From Bacillota bacterium (lineage in GTDB: Bacteria > Bacillota > DTU030 > DUMP01): DNA of 34,522 bases. Below the pieces are notes generated by a model. It was not told the origin of the DNA, ran no database searches, and saw nothing but the letters and a program-made list of their open reading frames with translations. Location: the NCBI GenBank assembly GCA_012799605.1, contig JAAZKX010000060.1, positions 1 through 34,522 on the forward strand, written 5' to 3'. A program made the translations under genes and the position numbers. Shown here piece by piece: positions 7,154-13,721 of the stretch (the stretch's first letter is position 1; the number at the start of each line of letters is the position of its first letter).

Positions 7154-7549
7154 ATGCCTCATGTTTTAATCGGCTCGGCCTCGATGCAAGATTATGTGGA
7201 AGTGATCCTCGATCTGACCGAGGGATATGGCTCGGCTCGGGTGAGCGATATCGCTGACCGGTTAGATGTAACTAAGCCCAGTGTGACCCAAATGATGGAC
7301 AGCCTAAAAAAAGAGGGCTTAGTTGAGCAGGAGCCTTATGGCCCGGTAAAATTGACTTCGGCCGGCCGCGAACTGGCAGCTAAAGTTCGCTTGCGGCACC
7401 GGCTGTTGAAAAAATTTTTGGTTGAAACGCTGGATGTCGATCCCGCGGTTGCTGACCAGGATGCTTGCCTGATGGAGCATGTAGTCAGCCCGGAGACGAT
7501 GGAAAAGCTGGCCGAGTTTTTGCTGGCTGCATCGGTTATTAAACACTGA
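7154..7549 (+). CDS. DtxR/MntR-family metal-dependent transcriptional regulator
   Basis: The 131-residue protein has an N-terminal winged helix (residues about 10-70, recognition region SDIADRLDVTKPSVTQMMDSL) and the metal-binding dimerisation domain. There is no C-terminal SH3/FeoA-like domain, so it has MntR-like architecture. By position, the metal site is D13, E16, H82, C105, E108 and H109: the Asp is MntR-like and the Cys is DtxR/IdeR-like. I start at ATG 7154, 8 nt after AGGAG; an ATG at 7133 has no ribosome site and would overlap the one used. It is the first gene of the Fur-boxed operon and probably senses Fe(II) or Mn(II). Whether it represses this operon or other genes is unknown. 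Confidence 0.92.
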   Translation: MPHVLIGSASMQDYVEVILDLTEGYGSARVSDIADRLDVTKPSVTQMMDSLKKEGLVEQEPYGPVKLTSAGRELAAKVRLRHRLLKKFLVETLDVDPAVADQDACLMEHVVSPETMEKLAEFLLAASVIKH

Positions 7550-7596
7550 GCTATTGGGGCTTAAGCCAATTTTTGTGCTAGCGGGAGGTTTTCAAG

Positions 7597-8187
7597 ATGA
7601 ATAACCGCTGGATTATCAGTCCTGTAGTTAGGGCAACCGAAAAAGCTTTGTTAGCGGTTCCGGCTTTAGCCCGCCTGTATATGGCTCCTTATAAAACTGT
7701 GGTTCAAAAGGAAATAAAGCTGGCCGGGCTAAGACCCGGCGAGCGGGTCCTACAGATTGGGGCCGGCTCTATCCCTTTTAGCGCTATTTATTTAATGAAG
7801 TTGGCTGATGTTTCCGTGTGTGCTATTGATATCGACCGGGGTGCTGTTCGTAGGGCCCGAGAATGGATCCGGCGCTTGCAGTTGGCCGACCGGATTCAAA
7901 TAGAAGCCGGGGATGGGCGAAGTTTTCCTGTACACGGTTTTACTGCGGCTTTTGTCGCCTTACAGGCCGAGCCTAAACGGGAGATTTTAGCCCATTTGCT
8001 CCGTGCTGGGCCGGATGGCTTTCGGATTATTGCCCGACAGCCGCGGAAAAAATTCTCATCCCAATATAGTATGGTCCCCAAAAACTGGCAGCATCAAGGG
8101 GAAATAAAGCAGCCGATGATCACTTTTTCTTCGTCGCTTTTGTTTACTAAAAATGGGGTCGGGGCTAAACCGCAGCCAACCGGATAA
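7597..8187 (+). CDS. Nicotianamine-synthase-like SAM-dependent enzyme (copy 1)
   Basis: The 196-residue product has a Rossmann SAM-binding core. Motif I reads VLQIGAGSIPFSAIYL (residues about 51-66), with the G-x-G-S-x-P-x-x-A pattern of nicotianamine synthases rather than plain methyltransferases. An acidic IDID follows at 77-80, then an AGDGR motif. The later segment IIARQPRKKFSSQYSMV corresponds to the RSAHGxRxFLYP region of plant enzymes, though less well conserved than in the second copy. Such enzymes transfer aminobutyrate from SAM to make metallophores. Here the product and substrate are unknown, and a plain methyltransferase is possible. It sits between the metal regulator and feoA, and is a clear paralogue of 8537-9121. 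The C-terminal tail is less conserved. Confidence 0.72.
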   Translation: MNNRWIISPVVRATEKALLAVPALARLYMAPYKTVVQKEIKLAGLRPGERVLQIGAGSIPFSAIYLMKLADVSVCAIDIDRGAVRRAREWIRRLQLADRIQIEAGDGRSFPVHGFTAAFVALQAEPKREILAHLLRAGPDGFRIIARQPRKKFSSQYSMVPKNWQHQGEIKQPMITFSSSLLFTKNGVGAKPQPTG

Positions 8188-8270
8188 AAGGTGGCAGCCC
8201 CGGGCGGGATAAATTTATGGCAGCGGTAAAAATGACACCAACTGATGTTGCAGGAGAGGCGGGATAGCAG

Positions 8271-8519
8271 ATGACATTATCAATGAACGGCGAAATTGCG
8301 CTAGCCGAGATGAAGATAGGACGAGCGGGGGTAATCTCCCAGATCGATGGGGGCGGCCGGATGGTTCGCCGGCTAGAAGCCCTGGGCGTCAGGCCGGGAA
8401 AAACAGTGGAGAAGGTAAGTTCGGTTTTTGATCGGGGGCCGGTCATCATCAGCCTTGACGGCCGCATGATTGCCGTTGGCCGTAGGCAAGCGATGCGTAT
8501 TTTCGTGATCGAAAACTGA
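8271..8519 (+). CDS. feoA: FeoA-family protein (second copy)
   Basis: An 82-residue FeoA/SH3-like protein with the family pattern G-x-ISQIDGGGRMVRRLEALGVRPGKTVEKVSSVFDRGPVIISLDGRMIAVGRRQAMRIFV. The VRRLEALGVRPG and hydrophobic strand elements and the conserved AVGRRQA end are typical of FeoA encoded beside FeoB. The start is ATG 8271, preceded by CAGGAGAGGCGGG. It lies between the two nicotianamine-synthase-like genes, 18 bp before the second. It is closer to standard FeoA than the copy at 6639. Confidence 0.92.
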   Translation: MTLSMNGEIALAEMKIGRAGVISQIDGGGRMVRRLEALGVRPGKTVEKVSSVFDRGPVIISLDGRMIAVGRRQAMRIFVIEN

Positions 8520-8536
8520 GGAGGAAAATAGCGGGC

Positions 8537-9121
8537 ATGGAAGAGTTTTTGTACCGGGCTTGCCTGCGGGTAATCTTGGCCCTCGAAGCCGGTTGTGTCC
8601 GCTGGCCCGGTTTCGGCCGTTTATATCAGCGTCTGTTTTACCTTCCGCTGCTTAAAGAGGAAATATCTTTAGCCAGGCTGATGCCGGGGGAACGGGTGTT
8701 GCATATCGGCGGTGGTAGCTATCCGTGCACAGCGCTCCAATTGGCCCGATCGGGCTGCTTTGTTTGTTTGATCGATAGCGACGGGCGGGCAGTGAGTAAT
8801 GCTAAACGGGTGGTGGCCCGGAACCGGATGTCCCGGCGGATCGAGGTAATTAAAGCCGACGGCAGGAAAGTTTTAGGGGACGATTATGACGCTATTTGGA
8901 TTTCTTTGCTAGTACAACCCAAAGAGAAAATTATCAGCCGGTTGTTACCGTTGGTGCTACAAAATAAGACAAAGCGGATTGTATATCGAAATCCCCGGGG
9001 AATTTTTAAGCAGCTTTATCCTACGGTGGATGCCCACAAGTTAATTTCCCACTATAACGGCCAGTTAGCTGCACTATTGACTACCAAAAAATCAGTTGTA
9101 ATCATGCGTAGGGAGGTTTGA
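8537..9121 (+). CDS. Nicotianamine-synthase-like SAM-dependent enzyme (copy 2)
   Basis: This 194-residue protein is a paralogue of 7597-8187. Motif I is VLHIGGGSYPCTALQLA (residues about 54-70), matching the GSGPLPLTSIVLA region of nicotianamine synthases. It is followed by LIDSDGRAV and by VYRNPRGIFKQLYPTVD (about 149-165), which aligns with the plant signature RSAHGxRxFLYPxVD. These two motifs together are the best evidence for the family. The ribosome site is GAGGAGGAAAA. Its stop codon lies 2 bp before the feoB start, so the two are almost certainly translated together. The role is unknown: an aminobutyrate-derived metallophore or an iron-transport accessory reaction are both possible. 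Confidence 0.77.
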   Translation: MEEFLYRACLRVILALEAGCVRWPGFGRLYQRLFYLPLLKEEISLARLMPGERVLHIGGGSYPCTALQLARSGCFVCLIDSDGRAVSNAKRVVARNRMSRRIEVIKADGRKVLGDDYDAIWISLLVQPKEKIISRLLPLVLQNKTKRIVYRNPRGIFKQLYPTVDAHKLISHYNGQLAALLTTKKSVVIMRREV

Positions 9122-9123
9122 CC

Positions 9124-10881
9124 ATGGGTGGCCTTCGAATGACGGAGCCGGCTTCTTTTGTTGCTGATAATACCAAAATATTGTTGATGGGAAACCCCAA
9201 TGTAGGCAAAAGCGTTGTTTTTTCTGCTTTGACCGGGATCAACGTTATGACGGCTAACTATCCGGGTACCACCGTCAGTTTTAGCCAAGGGTCAATGGAG
9301 TTGGCCGGGCAGAAAGTAGATATAATAGATGTTCCCGGTACCTATGCCCTGGATACCGGCAACCCAGCTGAGCGAATAGCCAACGAATTTTTGGCTGGCT
9401 ATGGCGATGTGGTACTTTTGATCCTCGATGCAACTAATTTAGAGCGAAATTTATATCTGGCCTTTCAAATTTTAGAAAAGAAACTTCCAGTGGTAATAGC
9501 TTTAAATCTGATGGATGTGGCCCAAAAGCGAGGTCTTATCATCGATGTCGAGGCCCTGGCCGAAGAGCTGGGGGTGCCAGTTATTCCAACTCAAGCTATC
9601 TACGGCCGGGGCATTCCGGAACTAAAAGCGAAGTTGAGGGAAAACCTGCTGTTAAAACAGAGCATATCCGCGCGGGAATTTGGCCCCGATTACTGGCACC
9701 AGGCGGAGCGCATAGCTTCCCGGGTGGTCAGCCATAGGCACCGCCGGCTTACACTGAGCGAGCGACTGGATAAATGGATGCTCCAGCCGGGGCCAGGGAG
9801 CCTGATCGCAGCGTTTATACTGCTTATAACCTTCGGTATCGTGGTCGGTATCGGGATGGGTTTGCGTAAATTTATCTTAAAGCCGCTCTTTTTCTTTTTA
9901 ATCGAGCCTGCTATCCGCTCAGGGGTAACAGCGTTGGTCCCGGCCGGGATCGTCCAAAACGTTTTGATTGGCGAATACGGTTTTCTGATCAAAAGTATCG
10001 AATGGCCGTTAACGTTGGTTTTCCCGTATGTACTTTCTTTTTACGTGCTGCTTGGATTGCTGGAGGACAGCGGCTATATGCCCCGATTGGCTACGTTGAT
10101 GGATACGGTCTTCCGGCGTCTTGGTCTTCAGGGGACTAATATTATTCCCTTTCTCCTCGGTTACGGCTGCGCAGTACCGGCTATTTTAAGCACCAGGGCA
10201 GTCGGGGAGCGGCGGGAACGGATTGTGGTATCCACCTTGATAGCGATCGGGATTCCCTGCATCTCACAGACGGGGGCATTTATTTCGTTGTTGGGGGAGC
10301 GGTCAGTATTATTGATAATTGCCTTATATGCGATTGCCCTTATAACTATGTACGCTGTAGGGTTGGTATTAAACCGCTTTTCTGTCCTCCCCGACCGGCC
10401 GCTTATTTTGGAGCTGCCGCCGCTGTTGCTCCCCAATGCTGAAATAATAGCCAAAAAAACCTTAGTCCGGTTGCGCCATTTTGCCCAAGATGCTTTGATC
10501 CCGCTGACCGGGGCGGTGGCCTTCACAGCCATTTTATACGAAACAGGTGGCCTGGCTTATGTAGCCAAACTGTTTCAGCCTTTGGTGGTAGGTTGGTTAG
10601 GCCTACCGGCCGAAGCTAGCATCGGCCTGATCATGGGTATTGTCCGCCGCGAGCTGGCGGTATTGCCGCTTATCGAAATGAACTTAACCTTAAGCCAGCT
10701 GTTTGTGGGCTCGGTGGTCGCGCTGTTTTACCTCCCTTGTGTAGGCGCTTTCGGGGTGCTAGCCAGCGAATTTGGCCTCAAGGTCGCTTTAGCGATCGGT
10801 TTGTTTACCATCGGACTAGCCTTTTTTATCGGTGGTTTGTTTAATCATCTGTTCCAACTGCTCGTTTTTTTAATCGGCTAA
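9124..10881 (+). CDS. feoB: Ferrous iron transport protein B
   Basis: FeoB is the inner-membrane Fe(II) transporter with an N-terminal GTPase. G1 is GNPNVGKS (residues 23-30), the switch I region has NYPGTT, G3 is DVPG (69-72) and G4 is NLMD (128-131). The membrane part carries two Gate/nucleoside-recognition segments and the conserved GYGCAVPAI motif. At 585 residues it is shorter than the 773-residue E. coli protein and lacks a long C-terminal extension, as in many Firmicutes and archaea. I use ATG 9124, 7 nt after GGGAGG; TTG 9118 is in frame but overlaps the previous stop. It is the last gene of the Fur-boxed operon and ends at a strong terminator. Confidence 0.97.
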   Translation: MGGLRMTEPASFVADNTKILLMGNPNVGKSVVFSALTGINVMTANYPGTTVSFSQGSMELAGQKVDIIDVPGTYALDTGNPAERIANEFLAGYGDVVLLILDATNLERNLYLAFQILEKKLPVVIALNLMDVAQKRGLIIDVEALAEELGVPVIPTQAIYGRGIPELKAKLRENLLLKQSISAREFGPDYWHQAERIASRVVSHRHRRLTLSERLDKWMLQPGPGSLIAAFILLITFGIVVGIGMGLRKFILKPLFFFLIEPAIRSGVTALVPAGIVQNVLIGEYGFLIKSIEWPLTLVFPYVLSFYVLLGLLEDSGYMPRLATLMDTVFRRLGLQGTNIIPFLLGYGCAVPAILSTRAVGERRERIVVSTLIAIGIPCISQTGAFISLLGERSVLLIIALYAIALITMYAVGLVLNRFSVLPDRPLILELPPLLLPNAEIIAKKTLVRLRHFAQDALIPLTGAVAFTAILYETGGLAYVAKLFQPLVVGWLGLPAEASIGLIMGIVRRELAVLPLIEMNLTLSQLFVGSVVALFYLPCVGAFGVLASEFGLKVALAIGLFTIGLAFFIGGLFNHLFQLLVFLIG

Positions 10882-10924
10882 GGAGGCCGGGGACTGGGCT
10901 GCTTCTGGGTTAATACTTTAACTG

Positions 10925-10950
10925 AGCCACGGCCAGGCCGTGGCTTTTTA
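10925..10950 (+). terminator. Rho-independent terminator after feoB
   Basis: AGCCACGGC (10925-10933) pairs perfectly with GCCGTGGCT (10937-10945) around a 3-nt loop and runs into TTTTT (10945-10949). Confidence 0.95.
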
Positions 10951-10987
10951 GTTAACAAAACAAAGTTCCAGAGGGCGCACGCCGCAG

Positions 10988-11020
10988 ATTGTTGACATAT
11001 GCCCACAATACATATACTAT
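10988..11020 (+). promoter_or_regulatory. Promoter of fur with a dyad over the -35
   Basis: TTGACA (10992-10997) and TACTAT (11015-11020) are spaced 17 bp. The -35 lies inside a dyad, ATTGT-TGA-CATATG-CCC-ACAAT (10988-11009), whose outer ATTGT/ACAAT arms and central CATATG are symmetric. The word CATATGCCC recurs in the promoter palindrome at 11579-11590. This does not resemble a Fur box, so control by another factor is possible. Confidence 0.7.
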
Positions 11021-11098
11021 AGTAGTAACAGTTAATCTAGTTGGTAAGGCCGGGTAGCTTAGCTATCAGTATCAACCAGCCCAAGGGGGGTTTGTACT

Positions 11099-11521
11099 AT
11101 GCCATTGGTCAATAGACTGAAAAAACTAAAAGATGATAAGTACCAGTTAACCCCGCAAAGGCAAGCGGTTTTCCAGGCCCTAAATGACATTATATTGGAG
11201 CATCCTACGGCCGAGGATATCTATGCCCGGGCCAAAAAATATTATTCGCAGATCGGGTTGGCCACTGTGTATCGGACTTTGGAGCTGCTGTTAGAGCTTC
11301 AAATCTTAAATCCGATCTTGGTGCCGAAAGGATCTACTCGTTATGAAGCTGCTCACAGTCGCCATGCACATTTTGTCTGTCTAGGCTGTGGGCGAATAAT
11401 TGATGTGGACAAACATCTGAACCAGTATGCGAATGCGGTCGAACAAGAGGCTGGTTTTGCGGTCACCAGTACCTCGGTGCAGCTATTTGGCTACTGCGCG
11501 GATTGTAATCACCAGCAATGA
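11099..11521 (+). CDS. fur: Fur-family metalloregulator
   Basis: The 140-residue protein has an N-terminal winged helix (LTPQRQAVFQAL and ATVYRTLELLLELQIL) and a C-terminal metal and dimerisation domain. The structural zinc site is C94/C97 (CLGC) plus C133/C136 (CADC). The regulatory metal region contains the H86, H89 and H91 cluster in HSRHAHFVC. Ferric-uptake (Fur) and peroxide (PerR) regulators share this layout. I favour Fur because a good Fur box lies ahead of the nearby feoB operon and iron genes surround it, but PerR or Zur is not excluded. The start is ATG 11099 behind AAGGGGGG. It is transcribed alone from its own promoter. Confidence 0.9.
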   Translation: MPLVNRLKKLKDDKYQLTPQRQAVFQALNDIILEHPTAEDIYARAKKYYSQIGLATVYRTLELLLELQILNPILVPKGSTRYEAAHSRHAHFVCLGCGRIIDVDKHLNQYANAVEQEAGFAVTSTSVQLFGYCADCNHQQ

Positions 11522-11542
11522 AGTGAGTTTTTTCGTTAGCGG

Positions 11543-11590
11543 TTGACTAGGACCCAAAAGTTGGGGTATACTAATATTGGGCATATGCCC
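11543..11590 (+). promoter_or_regulatory. Promoter with a 12-bp palindrome at the start site, ahead of the DUF5320/NifX/Mrp operon
   Basis: TTGACT (11543-11548) and TATACT (11567-11572) are spaced 18 bp. A perfect palindrome, GGGCATATGCCC, lies at 11579-11590, overlapping the likely +1, a classical operator position. Its half CATATGCCC is identical to a word in the fur promoter at 10996-11004. Confidence 0.75.
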
Positions 11591-11619
11591 TAAAATAACC
11601 AAGGAAAGGAGACATTATC

Positions 11620-12000
11620 ATGCCATTTGGTGATGGTACTGGCCCGTGGGGCAGGGGACCTCTTAGCGGGCGTGGAGCAGGTTATTGTGCCGGTTATCCT
11701 GTGCCTGGGGCTTTTAATCCGGTCGGACGGGGCTACGGATATGGATTCGGGCGCGGATTCGGGCGTGGCTTCGGCCGCGGGCGTGGATATGGATTTAGGC
11801 GCGGTTTTTGGGGTGCTAGCATGCCAGCTTGGGGCTGGGCCCCTGGATATGCACCGCCTTATCCGCTCAGGCCTCCTTTTTATCCGGGCGAACCGGTGGA
11901 TGAAGCCGACATTTTGACCGAACATGCGGCCGAACTCGAAGAAGAACTGGCTGCCATCAAGCAGCGGCTAGCTGAGCTGGAGCGGGCAAAAGAGGATTGA
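11620..12000 (+). CDS. DUF5320-type glycine-rich protein with C-terminal coiled coil
   Basis: The 126-residue protein opens with MPFGDGTGPWGRGPLSGRGAGYC, the signature start of DUF5320 proteins. A Gly/Arg/Phe/Tyr repeat region of GRGF-like units (residues about 38-66) follows, then a Pro/Trp-rich stretch, and a helical acidic end (EHAAELEEELAAIKQRLAELE) likely to form a coiled coil. Its function is not known. In many anaerobes such proteins are encoded beside NifX/NifB-like and Mrp-type genes, as here. The ribosome site is AAGGAAAGGAGA and the start is ATG 11620. It is the first gene of an operon running to 14611, behind a palindromic promoter. Confidence 0.85.
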   Translation: MPFGDGTGPWGRGPLSGRGAGYCAGYPVPGAFNPVGRGYGYGFGRGFGRGFGRGRGYGFRRGFWGASMPAWGWAPGYAPPYPLRPPFYPGEPVDEADILTEHAAELEEELAAIKQRLAELERAKED

Positions 12001-12029
12001 ATAAAATATAAAGTAGCAGGAGGGCGGTT

Positions 12030-12392
12030 ATGAAAGTTGTTGTTACAGCCCAAACTAATTCGCTCGACAGCGAAATAGATCCACGGTTTGGGCGTTGCCA
12101 ATATCTAATCTTTGTCGATACTGAGACCGACAGTTGGGTAGCTGTCCCCAATCCGGCTTTGGCCGAGCCCGGTGGGGCCGGTATTGCAGTCTCACAATTT
12201 GTGGCTGATGAAAAAGCTGATGCCTTGATTACTGGAAACATCGGCCCTAATGCAGCCCGGGGCTTGGCCGCCCAGGGAATCAAGGTTTATGTTGGGTCCC
12301 ATGGTACAGTGAAGGAAGCTTTGGCCGCCCTAAAAGCAGGACAGCTAACCCCAGCTTCGGGGCCCACTGTTAAGCGGCGTAGCGGTATGTAA
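12030..12392 (+). CDS. NifX/NifB-type dinitrogenase iron-molybdenum cofactor family protein (copy 1)
   Basis: The product is a 120-residue, single-domain protein of the RNase H-like fold shared by NifX, NafY and the C-terminus of NifB. Visible family features are DPRFGRCQYLIFVDTE near the N-terminus, PGGAGIAVSQFVADEKADALITGNIGPNAARGLAAQGIKVYVG in the middle, and a final ALAALKAGQLT helix. The family binds metal-cluster precursors. No nif structural genes are present here, so a nitrogenase role is not supported; handling of an Fe or Fe-S species is more likely. The ribosome site is AGGAGGGCGGTT, with ATG 12030. It is the second gene of the operon. Confidence 0.9.
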   Translation: MKVVVTAQTNSLDSEIDPRFGRCQYLIFVDTETDSWVAVPNPALAEPGGAGIAVSQFVADEKADALITGNIGPNAARGLAAQGIKVYVGSHGTVKEALAALKAGQLTPASGPTVKRRSGM

Positions 12393-12420
12393 GGCCGGTT
12401 CGAAATGAAGGCCGGCGATT

Positions 12421-12455
12421 GCCCCTGCGGGACGGGGACATGATCCCGCGGGGGC
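12421..12455 (+). repeat. Intercistronic hairpin between the two NifX-like genes
   Basis: GCCCCTGCGGGA (12421-12432) pairs with TCCCGCGGGGGC (12444-12455), 12 pairs with one U-G wobble and an 11-nt loop. There is no T-run, so it is more likely an RNA-processing, stability or partial attenuation element than a terminator. Confidence 0.6.
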
Positions 12456-12487
12456 ACTTATTAACCAATACTTTGGGGGTTGTTACC

Positions 12488-12817
12488 ATGAAAATAGCGG
12501 TGGCCACAATAGATGGTCAAGTGGCTGCTCATTTTGGTCATTGTCGGGAATTTGTGCTTTATGATACTGAAGGCAGTCACATAACAGCCAAGAACATTGT
12601 TCCCAGTCCGGCTCATCAACCGGGGGCGCTGCCTCGTTTTTTGGGCCAACAGGGGGTGGATTGTGTTATAGCCGGTGGCATGGGCCCGTCAGCCCAGAAT
12701 TTATTGGCCCAACAGAATATTTCCACTATAATTGGCGCCACCGGGCCGGCTGATGAGGTGATAAAAGCATACTTAGCCGGGAATTTGCAGCTTGGCGATA
12801 GTGCTTGCCACCATTAG
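12488..12817 (+). CDS. NifX/NifB-type dinitrogenase iron-molybdenum cofactor family protein (copy 2)
   Basis: A 109-residue paralogue of the preceding gene, with AAHFGHCREFVLYD, PGALPRFLGQQGVDCVIAGGMGPSAQNLLAQQNI and a final IKAYLAGNLQ helix. It ends in a Cys-His-His tail that could ligate metal, an observation rather than a known family rule. I start it at ATG 12488, after a weak GGGGG ribosome site. A longer frame begins at 12419 within the intercistronic hairpin and is unlikely. The weak ribosome site and the hairpin suggest it is made at a different level from copy 1. Confidence 0.88.
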   Translation: MKIAVATIDGQVAAHFGHCREFVLYDTEGSHITAKNIVPSPAHQPGALPRFLGQQGVDCVIAGGMGPSAQNLLAQQNISTIIGATGPADEVIKAYLAGNLQLGDSACHH

Positions 12818-12872
12818 CGGGGCCAAGGCTAACGAAGATGGTCAGCCAGTTTAGAAGTTGGGAAGTGATAAG

Positions 12873-13721
12873 ATGAAATTAGCAGTGGCCAGCGGTAAAG
12901 GCGGGACCGGAAAAACGACTATTGCGGTAAATCTGGCCCGGGTACTAGCTGAAGAAGGGCCGGTTCAGTTTATTGATTGTGATGTGGAAGAGCCCAATGC
13001 TCATTTTTTTCTCAAACCATCTTTAGATACAGAACGGGAAGTGTCGATCCTGGTGCCGGTGATTGATCGCGTACTTTGCAATGGCTGTGGTGAGTGCGTC
13101 AAGGCATGCGCGTTTAATGCTATCGCTGTGCTGGGGCATAAAGCGCTAGTGTTTGCCGAAATTTGCCACGGCTGCGGCGGTTGTGCCCGGGTATGTCCCA
13201 CTAAGGCCATTACAGAACAACCTAACCGGCTGGGCGTGGTCTCAACTGGCCCCGCAGGCAATATTTTTTTTGTCGAGGGCCGGATTGATGTCGGTACGCC
13301 GTTATCGGTGCCGGTCACCAAAGGGGCGCGCCGGGAGATAAAAGAACAGGACGGAATTGTTATCCTCGACGCGCCGCCGGGGACAACCTGTCCGGTGGTG
13401 GCCGCAGTGGCCGGGTGCGATTATGTACTTTTGGTAACCGAACCTACTCCTTTTGGCCTCAATGATTTAAAATTGGCGGTGGAGTTGGTACGGGAGCTGG
13501 ACATCCCGCACGGGGTAGTCATAAACCGGGCTGACATCGGTGACCAGGGTGTAGAAGAGTTTTGCCGCCGGGAAGGGATTTCTATTCATCTGCGGATTCC
13601 TTTCGAGCGGCAGTTTGCCGAGACTATCGCCCACGGGGGACTTCTGGTCGATGCGTTTCCGGCCTGGCGCCCTAAATTTCAAGCCCTGTGGCACAAGATC
13701 CAAGAAGAGGTGACGGTATGA
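12873..13721 (+). CDS. Mrp/MinD-type ATPase with inserted 2x[4Fe-4S] ferredoxin domain (copy 1)
   Basis: The 282-residue product is a deviant-Walker P-loop ATPase: GKGGTGKTT at residues about 8-16 and DCDVEEPNAH as the switch region. A ferredoxin insertion of two clusters follows, CNGCGECVKAC and CHGCGGCARVCP, and then LDAPPGTTCPV. The family (COG1149) is common in anaerobes next to NifX-like genes and is suspected to act in Fe-S cluster or cofactor assembly or in electron transfer; the reaction is unproven. I start at ATG 12873, after GGGAAGTGAT. Its stop overlaps the next start as ATGA, so the two ATPases are probably made together and may form a heterodimer. Confidence 0.92.
   Translation: MKLAVASGKGGTGKTTIAVNLARVLAEEGPVQFIDCDVEEPNAHFFLKPSLDTEREVSILVPVIDRVLCNGCGECVKACAFNAIAVLGHKALVFAEICHGCGGCARVCPTKAITEQPNRLGVVSTGPAGNIFFVEGRIDVGTPLSVPVTKGARREIKEQDGIVILDAPPGTTCPVVAAVAGCDYVLLVTEPTPFGLNDLKLAVELVRELDIPHGVVINRADIGDQGVEEFCRREGISIHLRIPFERQFAETIAHGGLLVDAFPAWRPKFQALWHKIQEEVTV

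Noticed and set aside
11627-11917. A 96-codon plus-strand frame overlapping the DUF5320 gene
   Set aside because: It lies inside the GC-rich repeat region of the DUF5320 gene in another frame, has no ribosome site and no recognisable protein features.
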